From positions 62,265-126,264 of the forward strand of contig NZ_AOHZ01000081.1 of assembly GCF_000337215.1 (NCBI RefSeq): DNA of 64,000 nucleotides, written 5' to 3'. Source of the stretch: Natronolimnohabitans innermongolicus JCM 12255 (GTDB taxonomy: Archaea > Halobacteriota > Halobacteria > Halobacteriales > Natrialbaceae). Shown here piece by piece: positions 24,760 through 31,916 of the stretch. Positions within the stretch are counted from its first letter, which is position 1; the number at the start of each line of letters is the position of its first letter. The notes below the pieces were generated by a model. It did no database searches. It saw only the letters and a program-made list of their open reading frames with translations, and was not told where the DNA came from. Position numbers and translations under genes: made by a program.

Positions 24760-24863
24760 CTGTCGGACAGCAGTCAGTGCACCGTCGGTCGCGACGTCGC
24801 AGTCGGCTCCGACGGCGACGACCGCCGTCGCGCGACCGATCGGCAAATAGGTCTGTCCGGCAG
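24760..24863. repeat. 104-bp dispersed repeat, copy 1
   Basis: Ends are CTGTCGGACAG and CTGTCCGGCAG, an 11-bp terminal inverted repeat with one mismatch. The left end continues as CAGTCAGTGC, shared by all copies. An inner pair CGGTCGCG/CGCGACCG would nest inside. Other copies are at 44433-44536 and 59471-59573. Confidence 0.8.
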
Positions 24864-24903
24864 TATCAGTCGCGTGGAAGACGCTTCGGGTCTACCAGTG
24901 GAT

Positions 24904-25080
24904 GAGCGAGCGAATCGGCTGAGGAGGGAGAGGCAATCCTCGTAGCCAGTGTGAGAAGTCTCAGAGCGGTCGAATACGGAAACCGCCGCTCAACTAATTC
25001 GAGAACGACTGGTAGGCGACTGACTTCCGATCGTGGCTACGAGGGATTCCACATCCTCCCCAACCGATTCGCTCACTCGC
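24904..25080. repeat. Long inverted-repeat locus, copy A (45-47-bp arms)
   Basis: The arm at 24904-24948 (GCGAATCGGCTGAGGAGG, then TCCTCGTAGCCA) is complementary to 25034-25080 (TGGCTACGAGG, then CCAACCGATTCGC), around an 85-bp spacer. The same arms occur at 58137-58324. Confidence 0.7.
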
Positions 25081-25286
25081 TTCGCTCGTTCGCTCATCCC
25101 TCGCACGACGTCGAGCCACGGTTCACTCGTCGTTCACCGTGGCTCAGCGTGCGCCACGCGGAGAGATAGCTCGAGTCCGAACAACGAGAAGCCGGCTCCG
25201 AACGGTGAGTGCCCGCAGCCTGCGGACGAGGACTGCTCGAGCGCGACACTCAGAACGCTTTTCTTCGGCCCGACGAACACTCGAGT

Positions 25287-25574
25287 ATGCTCGCCGACGT
25301 TATCGCCGCGGTCCTCGGCATCGTGGTGACGCCCGCCCTGTTCATCGCGATCTACTTCGACGCCTCGAGAGTCGCGGTCTCGAGGCCGCTGCTGTGGGCG
25401 ACGGTCGCAGCGGCGCCGTTCGCGCTCGGGGTCGGCATGTACCTCTTTATCGACGCCGTCCCGATGACCGGCGTCATCATGACCGCCAACACCGGCATCG
25501 TCCTGTACGGCTTCGAACGCGAGATCACTCGCGGCGACGACCAACCCGCCGAGCCGGGAGAACTGCTCGAGTAG
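25287..25574 (+). CDS. Small haloarchaeal membrane protein, unknown function
   Basis: A 95-residue protein with three predicted membrane helices: MLADVIAAVLGIVVTPALF, LLWATVAAAPFALGVGMYLF and VIMTANTGIVLYGF. A charged cytoplasmic tail (EREITRGDDQPAEPGELLE) follows. No known domain was recognised. ATG at 25287 is preferred over an upstream frame extension with no hydrophobic start. A hairpin (CACCGGA/TCCGGTG, about 25609-25634) lies between it and the wyosine gene and could end the transcript. Confidence 0.65.
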   Translation: MLADVIAAVLGIVVTPALFIAIYFDASRVAVSRPLLWATVAAAPFALGVGMYLFIDAVPMTGVIMTANTGIVLYGFEREITRGDDQPAEPGELLE

Positions 25575-25676
25575 CCCGGTCGAACCGGCGCGCTCGAGTT
25601 CGCCGTTGCCACCGGAACGTTTTCGCTCCGGTGACACCACACGGTTTTTGTCCGCCCCCGCCCAAGCGGGGTCAAC

Positions 25677-26711
25677 ATGAGTGATTCCGCCGATTCGGGC
25701 GTCGATCCGGGGACCGACGCCGACGAGGCAGCCGACGCGGGAGACGGCGGTGCGATGCAGGTCTCGAGTCCGGATTATCACAGCGAGAACCACACGGCCG
25801 CCCAGACCTGCGGCTGGACGGCGAACGCCATCCGCGGCGAGGGGAAGTGCTACAAGTACATCTACTACGGGATCGAGTCCCACCGCTGCATCCAGATGAC
25901 GCCCGTCGTGCGCTGTAACGAGCGCTGCGTCTTCTGCTGGCGCGACCACCAGGGTCACACCTACGAGATGGACGACGTCGAGTGGGACGATCCCGAGGCG
26001 GTCGTCGACGCTTCGATCAGGCTCCAGAAGAAGCTACTGTCGGGCTTCGGCGGCAACGACGAGGTCCCTCGCGAGGTGTTCGACCAGGCGATGGAGCCGC
26101 GACACGTCGCCATCTCGCTCGACGGCGAACCGACGCTCTATCCCTACCTGCCGGAGCTCATCGACGCGTTTCACGACCGCGACATCACCACCTTCCTCGT
26201 CTCTAACGGCACCCGCCCCGAGGTGCTCAGGGAGTGCGATCCCACGCAACTGTACGTCAGCGTCGACGCCCCCGAGCGCCACACCTTCGACAACGTCGTC
26301 GGCGCGACGGAGGACGACGCCTGGGAGAAGCTCCTCGAGACCATGGCCGTCCTCGCCGAGAAGGACGAGACCCGGACGGTCCTCCGGACGACGCTCGTCG
26401 ACGGGGAGAACATGCACCACCCCGACTGGTACGCCGGCTTCTACCAGCAGGCCGACCCCGATTTCGTCGAGCTGAAAGCCTACATGCACGTCGGCCACTC
26501 GCAGGGCCGCCTCGACCGCTCGGCGATGCCCGACCACGAGGCCGTCGTCGCGTTCGCCGAGGACGTCATGTCGTACATGCCCGAGTTCACGGAGTGTCGC
26601 GGCGTGCCGGAGTCCCGCGTCGCCCTGCTCGCAACGCAAAAGGACACCTGGGTCCCCAAACTCAAGAAGGGCAGCGAGTTCTGGGAGCGCGATCCGGTCG
26701 TCGGGGACTGA
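25677..26711 (+). CDS. twy1: 4-demethylwyosine synthase (Taw1/TYW1)
   Basis: A 344-residue radical SAM enzyme condensing N1-methylguanosine-37 of tRNA-Phe with pyruvate to give 4-demethylwyosine. The radical SAM cluster CNERCVFC lies at C80, C84 and C87. A second Fe-S cluster is likely bound by C45, C58 and C71. SLDGEPTLYPYLPELIDAFH is the SAM-binding GEP-type motif, LVSNGTRPEVL follows, and SVDAPERHTFDNVVGA is family-specific. The acidic N-terminal ~26 residues are variable, so Met27 is an alternative start. A TATA-like GGTTTTTGTCC (~25645) precedes it. Confidence 0.95.
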   Translation: MSDSADSGVDPGTDADEAADAGDGGAMQVSSPDYHSENHTAAQTCGWTANAIRGEGKCYKYIYYGIESHRCIQMTPVVRCNERCVFCWRDHQGHTYEMDDVEWDDPEAVVDASIRLQKKLLSGFGGNDEVPREVFDQAMEPRHVAISLDGEPTLYPYLPELIDAFHDRDITTFLVSNGTRPEVLRECDPTQLYVSVDAPERHTFDNVVGATEDDAWEKLLETMAVLAEKDETRTVLRTTLVDGENMHHPDWYAGFYQQADPDFVELKAYMHVGHSQGRLDRSAMPDHEAVVAFAEDVMSYMPEFTECRGVPESRVALLATQKDTWVPKLKKGSEFWERDPVVGD

Positions 26712-26841
26712 GGGGCGTATCCCTCGTCTTCACCGATTTCACCTTCTTCGGCTCGAGTCTCCGCTCCACTTGAGCCCCACCTCGCTCGAGTCCCCCGTCG
26801 CGGCGAGAACGCTTACAAACCGACCGACCGAACTCCCGCCA

Positions 26842-27648
26842 GTGCCCCTTCGATCGTTCATCGACGATGTCGACGGGCCCGAGCGAACGATCGCCGTGGT
26901 GAGCGACGACGAGCCGGGACCGCTTGCAGCGATGCTCGAGGCGGCGTTCGAGACGCAGTCGGTCAACGTGCGGACCGACGGAGAGACGATCGTCGGTTCC
27001 GGACCCCTGGCGGACCTCGAGGGAGAGACCGACGGTGACGTCGCGGTCTTGCTCGAGGACGGCGAGCCCGTCGCGGCGTCACCGATGACGGCGCTCTACG
27101 AGTCGCTCCTCGCGATCAACTCTGATCTGTTCGTGACGGGTGCGCGCGGACTTGGCGAGATCGACCTGCCGGACGTCATCGCGGGCGTCGCCGAAGCCCC
27201 GCTCCGACTCCGGGGCTATCCCCTTGCGCACAAGGAGAAACTCCTGTTGATCCTGCTCTCGCGCCACATCGAGCAGCGGGCCTGGGAAGCGGGCGACGGA
27301 ACGCTTCGCTCGTCGTTCCAGCGGCTCTCGCGGATCGAGGACGAGGTCGGGACGCGAGAGGTATACGAGGGACTCGCGGCGACGGACGTCGACGTCCACG
27401 TCTACGGCGTCGACGACGGAACGACGGTCGACGTGGAGGCGACCGTCCACACCGGTACCGACTCGACCTACCGAAACGGCTGGTTCGTCGTGTATCGGCC
27501 CGACGGCGCCGCCGACGATAGCGGTCCCGACGCCGGCTCGGCGGCGCTCGTCTGCCTCGAGACCGCGTCACGGATCTGGGAGGGAGTCTGGACGCGCAAC
27601 TCCGAGCGCGTCGCGGAGATCGACGACGCGATCGCTCGGGAACTCTGA
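26842..27648 (+). CDS. DICT sensory domain protein
   Basis: A 268-residue protein. The start LRSFIDDVDGPERTIAVVSD and the core YESLLAINSDLFVTGARGLG are typical of DICT domains, often linked to diguanylate cyclases and two-component or light-sensing systems but free-standing in haloarchaea. The C-terminal half has HKEKLLLILLSRHIEQRAWE and SFQRLSRIEDEVGTREVYEG, then a beta-rich region. No DNA-binding or catalytic motif is seen. GTG at 26842 is preferred: homologues start near VPLR, while the longer TTG form at 26770 adds low-complexity residues. It is monocistronic. Confidence 0.75.
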   Translation: MPLRSFIDDVDGPERTIAVVSDDEPGPLAAMLEAAFETQSVNVRTDGETIVGSGPLADLEGETDGDVAVLLEDGEPVAASPMTALYESLLAINSDLFVTGARGLGEIDLPDVIAGVAEAPLRLRGYPLAHKEKLLLILLSRHIEQRAWEAGDGTLRSSFQRLSRIEDEVGTREVYEGLAATDVDVHVYGVDDGTTVDVEATVHTGTDSTYRNGWFVVYRPDGAADDSGPDAGSAALVCLETASRIWEGVWTRNSERVAEIDDAIAREL

Positions 27649-27768
27649 GTTCGCGACCACCTCGAGCGCCGCGACCGTCTGAGCCGTGAGGACGACCGAT
27701 GGCTTTTTGCGCCGACCCACCAACGGATCGGTACGCGACTAAACGCTCGACAACTTCGTCACAGTTTT

Positions 27769-27825
27769 GGTATGCATGCCACATTCGGTATGCTTTTAGG
27801 GTGGCCGATCATACCGGGTGGTATG
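27769..27825 (+). promoter_or_regulatory. Candidate RbkR operator over the ribK/rbkR start
   Basis: GGTATG occurs at 27769, 27787 and 27820, and CATACC at 27810. CATACC-GGGT-GGTATG (27810-27825) is a perfect palindrome ending in the start codon, and CGGTATG (27786-27792) pairs with CATACCG (27810-27816). A T-rich TATA-like GCTTTTAG lies at ~27792-27799, 25-30 bp before the ATG, so a protein bound here would block initiation. Confidence 0.6.
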
Positions 27826-28530
27826 TCAGTCTCAACCGCGTCCGCCGTCGGGCACGACGAACTCGCCGTGCTCAAACTTCTCGCACTCGAGGGCGGGCTC
27901 GAGGGCGACGTCAAGATCTCCTGTTCTCGCCTCGCGGATCGCCTCGACGCGTCGAACCAGACCGCCTCGCGACGGCTCCAGCGCCTCGAGAGCGCGGACT
28001 TGCTCGAGCGAGACACCGTCAGCGACGGGCAGTGGGTCGCGGTCACCGACGACGGCGAACGACTCCTGCATGCGGAGTACGAGGATTATCGGCGCATCTT
28101 CGAGGCCAAATCGGAGGTCGAACTCGACGGCACCGTCACCAGCGGCATGGGTGAGGGGCGCCACTACATCTCCCTGCCGGGCTACAAACGACAGTTCGAG
28201 GACCGACTCGGCTACGAGCCGTTCCCCGGCACGCTGAACGTCGAACTCCGCGAGGAGAGCGTTCGCCGTCGCAGCGCCGTCGCTTCCCTCGAGCCGGTGC
28301 CGATCGACGGCTGGGAGGACGACGACCGCACCTACGGGCCCGCCGTCTGTTATGCGGCGACGATCGAGACGGCCGAGGGCGACCGCTACGAGAACGCACA
28401 CACGATCGCACCCGAGCGAACCCATCACGACGACGACCAGCTCGAGGTCATCGCGCCGGAGAAACTCCGCGAGGAACTCGACCTCGAGGACGACGACCAC
28501 GTCACCGTCTACGTGGGTGATCGCCGATGA
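27823..28530 (+). CDS. rbkR: CTP-dependent riboflavin kinase with N-terminal wHTH (RbkR type)
   Basis: A 235-residue two-domain protein. Residues ~1-85 are a MarR-like winged helix ([35 protein letters not shown]). Residues ~95-235 form the archaeal DUF120 riboflavin kinase, which uses CTP to make [33 protein letters not shown] and [15 protein letters not shown]. Archaeal RbkR proteins combine this kinase with repression of riboflavin genes. The next gene, ribB, overlaps by 4 nt, so this operon probably makes its own repressor. ATG at 27823 overlaps the palindromic operator. A start at 27772 would include the operator in the coding region and is unlikely. Confidence 0.92.
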   Translation: MSVSTASAVGHDELAVLKLLALEGGLEGDVKISCSRLADRLDASNQTASRRLQRLESADLLERDTVSDGQWVAVTDDGERLLHAEYEDYRRIFEAKSEVELDGTVTSGMGEGRHYISLPGYKRQFEDRLGYEPFPGTLNVELREESVRRRSAVASLEPVPIDGWEDDDRTYGPAVCYAATIETAEGDRYENAHTIAPERTHHDDDQLEVIAPEKLREELDLEDDDHVTVYVGDRR

Positions 28531-29249
28531 CGGGCCACCACGCCGGAACGCGATCGGACGCCAGCGGCACGAACACCAGCGCCGACGGCGGCTCCGCGAC
28601 GACGGCCAACACCGTCGAGGAGGCCCTCGAGTCGCTTCGCGCCGGCGAGCCGATCCTCGTCCACGACGCGGCCGACCGCGAGGGCGAGACGGACCTTATC
28701 TACCACGCCGACGCGGTGACTCCCGAGGCCGTCGCCCACCTGCGAAACGACGCGGGCGGACTCGTCTGCGTGGCGCTCGGCCACGACGTCGCCGACGCGT
28801 TCGACCTCCCCTTCTACACCGAGGAGATCGACCACCCCGCCGCGGGCGGCCACGAACTCGGCTACGACGAGCGCTCGTCGTTCTCGCTGACGGTCAACCA
28901 CCGCGACACCTACACCGGGATCACCGACAACGATCGCTCGACGACCATCCAGGCGCTCGGCGAAGCCGCAGCCAACCCCGACGCGACCGAGTTCGCCGCG
29001 GAGTTTCGCGTTCCCGGGCACGTCCACCTGCTCAAGGCCGCTCCCGATCTGCTCGCCCAGCGCGAGGGTCACACCGAACTCGGCGTCGCGCTCGCCGAAG
29101 CCGCCGACCTCTCCTCGGCGGTCGTCGTCTGCGAGATGCTCGCCGACGGCACCGGCGAGGCGATGACGCCCGCCGACGCCCGCGCCTACGCCGACCGTCA
29201 CGACTTTACGTATCTCGAGGGCAGCGCGATCCTCGAGCGCCTCGGCTGA
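28527..29249 (+). CDS. ribB: 3,4-dihydroxy-2-butanone-4-phosphate synthase
   Basis: A 240-residue enzyme converting ribulose-5-phosphate to 3,4-dihydroxy-2-butanone-4-phosphate for the riboflavin xylene ring. The acidic metal-binding loop is [20 protein letters not shown] (~residues 42-61). GGLVCVALG and [20 protein letters not shown] (substrate loop) are present. [20 protein letters not shown] holds the conserved His and Glu. The N-terminal ~28 residues are a Gly/Thr/Ser extension. It overlaps rbkR by 4 nt, so FMN and its precursor are produced from one transcript. Confidence 0.95.
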   Translation: MTGHHAGTRSDASGTNTSADGGSATTANTVEEALESLRAGEPILVHDAADREGETDLIYHADAVTPEAVAHLRNDAGGLVCVALGHDVADAFDLPFYTEEIDHPAAGGHELGYDERSSFSLTVNHRDTYTGITDNDRSTTIQALGEAAANPDATEFAAEFRVPGHVHLLKAAPDLLAQREGHTELGVALAEAADLSSAVVVCEMLADGTGEAMTPADARAYADRHDFTYLEGSAILERLG

Positions 29250-29298
29250 GGACATTGACTCGACGGCTCGACCGTTCTCGCTGGTAACGTTCCGCTCG

Positions 29299-29727
29299 TC
29301 AATCGTCGTCGGGACCGAGCGCCGCCTGCGTCGGATCCGACTCCGACCCCGAGCCTGAACCTGATCCTGATCCCGATCTCGATCTCGATCTCGACTCCGG
29401 ATCGGTACTGATTCCGGGTCCGCTCCGGTAGACGGCATACAGGATCAACACGGCGATCGAGAAGTCGACGCTGTGTTCGACGAGGTGATGGATCGTCATC
29501 GGCACCAGCCCGAAGACGGTGCCGAGGCCGACGATCGACCGCGTTACGAGTAAGCCGAGGACGGCCGTGACCAGCAGGTAGCGGGTCGACCGGCGGCGCG
29601 AGTAGGCGACGATCCCGCAGCCAAAGAGGATCGTCGTCCCCAGGACGGCCAGGACGATTACGGCGAGCAGGACCGGCGCCAGCTGGGGGTCCAGCCACTG
29701 GACCTCGAACGGGCTCGTGTGATCCAT
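29299..29727 (-). CDS. Four-helix haloarchaeal membrane protein, divergent from a wHTH regulator
   Basis: A 142-residue protein with about four hydrophobic segments (APVLLAVIVLAVLGTTILFG, STRYLLVTAVLGLLVTRSIVG, HHLVEHSVDFSIAVLILYAV). A Ser/Arg then Gly/Ser low-complexity tail (SRSRSGSGSGSGSGSE) follows, encoded by a near-perfect GAT-type hexamer repeat at 29350-29395. A His-His...His pattern in the third segment might bind metal or heme, which is speculative. In haloarchaea such proteins are commonly paired with a two-wHTH regulator like the one at 30037-30564. Function unknown. Confidence 0.65.
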   Translation of the reverse strand: MDHTSPFEVQWLDPQLAPVLLAVIVLAVLGTTILFGCGIVAYSRRRSTRYLLVTAVLGLLVTRSIVGLGTVFGLVPMTIHHLVEHSVDFSIAVLILYAVYRSGPGISTDPESRSRSRSGSGSGSGSGSESDPTQAALGPDDD

Positions 29728-30036
29728 CTACTCGTTTCTATATCGGAGCGGGGTCTATCTATGACCTTCGGTTAGATCCGTTACAGATTCCGCGGTCGAT
29801 CGGTCTCTCGAGCGACGCCGGTTTCGTCACATTTCGACGGCGTGGCCGCCCCCAATCGCCCATCGATAGCGTCCGCGAACGTCTCCGGACTCGCGTCCGC
29901 TCTCGCGGTACTGATTACCACCCGTCGTACGACGGTTCCCACCTATCAGGAACGATCGGAAGCCGTTATGATGCTCGCACCGCTAGCAACGGGTAGCTAC
30001 CCGCTTCGGAACGCGGACACCCTTCCACCCACTGCC
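29728..30036. other. Divergent promoter region
   Basis: This 309-bp region separates the membrane protein from the wHTH regulator. An AT-rich TCTATATCGG (29736-29745) is a possible TATA box for one or both genes. An in-frame ATG at 29968 could start a 23-residue longer regulator. Nothing else is recognised. Confidence 0.4.
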
Positions 30037-30564
30037 ATGAGCGACACTCGAAACCAGATCAGGGCGCACGTGCAGGCAAACGCCGGGATCCACTTCAACG
30101 AACTCGTCAGGGAGTCCGAGTTCGCCCCGGGACAGATTCAGTATCACGTCCGGCGGCTGCTCGACGCCGACGCCCTCGTTCGCGAGGAACTGTACGGACA
30201 GACCCACTACTACCCGCCACAGTACGACGCGTGGGAGCGGGCCGCGTTAGCGCTGTTTCGGCGGGAGACGGCCCGCGAGATCGTCGTCTACCTGATCGAG
30301 TCCGGTCCCTGCGGGCCGGCCACCGTCGCCGACGACCTCGGGATCGCCCGGAGCACGCTCGAGTACCATCTCGACCATCTCGTCGAGCGCGACATCGTCG
30401 TCAAAGAGTACGACGAGCGAAACCGGGTGACGCTCACGTTGTCGAACCCCGACCGCACCGCACCGCTGCTCTCGGAGGTGACGCCGACCGTTCCCGATCG
30501 ACTGCTCGATCGGTTTACGCGGCTTGTCGACGGCCTGCTCGAGGGGCCGCCGAACTCCCGGTAA
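30037..30564 (+). CDS. Winged-helix transcriptional regulator (tandem wHTH)
   Basis: A 175-residue regulator with two winged helices. The first is NQIRAHVQANAGIHFNELVR with QIQYHVRRLLDADALVRE; the second is ETAREIVVYLIESGPCGPAT with STLEYHLDHLVERDIVVKEY. The Q-[IY]-x-Y-H-x-x-x-L pattern is typical of haloarchaeal ArsR/TrmB-like tandem wHTH proteins. No ligand domain is seen, so it may sense through the divergently encoded membrane protein at 29299-29727. ATG at 30037 chosen; 29968 is an alternative. Confidence 0.75.
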   Translation: MSDTRNQIRAHVQANAGIHFNELVRESEFAPGQIQYHVRRLLDADALVREELYGQTHYYPPQYDAWERAALALFRRETAREIVVYLIESGPCGPATVADDLGIARSTLEYHLDHLVERDIVVKEYDERNRVTLTLSNPDRTAPLLSEVTPTVPDRLLDRFTRLVDGLLEGPPNSR

Positions 30565-30671
30565 CGTTCGCTCGAGCCTCGTTCGTCTCGAACGAACAGA
30601 TCTACCGTCAGACACCCTTTTTCGACGATCGGACCACAACCAAAAATAGCAGATGGAATAGATGTGTCCGT

Positions 30672-31913
30672 ATGACCCGGTCGATCGATCGACGACGTTT
30701 CGTACAGCTCTCAGCAGGCGGTCTCGCGGTCGGACTCGCCGGTTGTCTCGGTGGCGACGACGATGACGATGAGAACGGCGACGATGACGACGGAAACGGC
30801 GGCGAGAGCGGCGGCGACGAGGGGCTTGCGTACGCGTTCGCACCCAACCAGATTTCGATCATCGATCCCGCGGAGGGCGAGGTCGTCGACGAGATCACCG
30901 ACGGCATCGACGACTATAGCTGGGGCGACCCGCGGATCACGACCGACCTGAGCCAGATCTTCGTCATCGAGGACTCCCAGGACCAGGTCGTCGTGATCGA
31001 TACCGAGTCGCGCGAGATCACCGCTGAGGTCGGCATCGGCCCCGATGCGACCCACATGTATCATCCGAACGACGACGAGATGTGGGCCCATTCCGACGAG
31101 AACGGCGCGTTCTACGTCGTCGAGACCGACTCGCCGGAGGACGGAGACGTCCGCGTCGTCGAATCCGGCCTCGACGACGAGGGGCACGGCAAACTGCTCT
31201 ACCACGAGGACTTCGGCTCGATGGGATACGCGACGAACGTCAACGACCCCGGCGCGCCAGTCATCGACCTCGAGGACTACGAGCGCAGCGAGTTCATCGA
31301 CTTCACGGAATCCGACGAGATCGACGCGGAGGAGGGCACCCACTACAAGGCCTACGCGCCCGAGACCGGCCTCGCCTACTTCGAGTACGGCGACGAGACC
31401 GTCGTCGTCGACACCGAGACGAACGATATCGTCGACGTGCTCGACCTCGCCGGCGGGATGTACCTCACGCCCGACGAGCAACTGCTCGGCGTCCTCGACG
31501 GCGACGACGTTCGGTTCCTCGACGCGACCAGCGAGGACAGCGAGGAACTCGGCTCGGTCACCGTCGAGGGCGGCCCCGACGCGCTGCGCTACTACGACGA
31601 CGACGGCACGATATACGCCTTCACCGCCAACACGATGAACGACGAAGGCGCGGTCATCGACACCGACGAGTTCGAGATCCTCGACACGCTCGCGGTCGGC
31701 GACATCGAGCGACCCGAGGGAGCACGACACCTCCACCGCTCCGGCGTCGCCGGTGACGAGTACTTCCTCACGCCCGCGGACGGCGACGGCTTCGTCGCCG
31801 TCGTCGACATGGCCGAACAGGAGGTCGCCCACCAGGTCGACGTCGAAGACGGCGTCGACACTATCCAGTACGTCGGCGACTCCGGCGTCGGCTACTCCGG
31901 CAAAATTCGATAA
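30672..31913 (+). CDS. Tat-exported beta-propeller lipoprotein beside CopC-CopD
   Basis: A 413-residue protein. The N-terminus MTRSIDRRRFVQLSAGGLAVGLAGC has a Tat twin-arginine (RRRFVQ) and a lipobox with Cys at ~27, followed by an Asp/Gly linker. The rest comprises repeated blades with D-x-E-[ST] turns, such as QDQVVVIDTESREITAEVGI, ETVVVDTETNDIVDVLDLAG and FVAVVDMAEQEVAHQVDVED, resembling YncE-like propellers. An acidic surface is evident. Three bases separate its stop from the CopC-CopD start, so it is probably an extracellular partner in copper handling; no conserved Cys or Met cluster is visible. ATG at 30672 gives a proper signal peptide; a longer upstream reading does not. Confidence 0.75.
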   Translation: MTRSIDRRRFVQLSAGGLAVGLAGCLGGDDDDDENGDDDDGNGGESGGDEGLAYAFAPNQISIIDPAEGEVVDEITDGIDDYSWGDPRITTDLSQIFVIEDSQDQVVVIDTESREITAEVGIGPDATHMYHPNDDEMWAHSDENGAFYVVETDSPEDGDVRVVESGLDDEGHGKLLYHEDFGSMGYATNVNDPGAPVIDLEDYERSEFIDFTESDEIDAEEGTHYKAYAPETGLAYFEYGDETVVVDTETNDIVDVLDLAGGMYLTPDEQLLGVLDGDDVRFLDATSEDSEELGSVTVEGGPDALRYYDDDGTIYAFTANTMNDEGAVIDTDEFEILDTLAVGDIERPEGARHLHRSGVAGDEYFLTPADGDGFVAVVDMAEQEVAHQVDVEDGVDTIQYVGDSGVGYSGKIR

Positions 31914-31916
31914 GCG

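Larger units (their letters stand above)
24632..25286. other. 655-bp gene-free region full of structured repeats
   Basis: The stretch holds an 8-bp-stem hairpin (CGAGACGG/CCGTCTCG, 24714-24733), one copy of the 104-bp dispersed repeat (24760-24863) and one long inverted-repeat locus (24904-25080). No protein with family-like features is encoded; short open frames here read as Arg/Ser-rich noise. Confidence 0.6.

Noticed and set aside
24760-24863. CRISPR array reading of the repeat clusters
   Set aside because: Copies are single and tens of kilobases apart, with no regular repeat-spacer pattern and no cas genes.
24736-25169. Several short frames in the gap after the HAD phosphatase
   Set aside because: Arg/Ser-rich translations of the dispersed repeats without domain, start signal or composition of a haloarchaeal protein.
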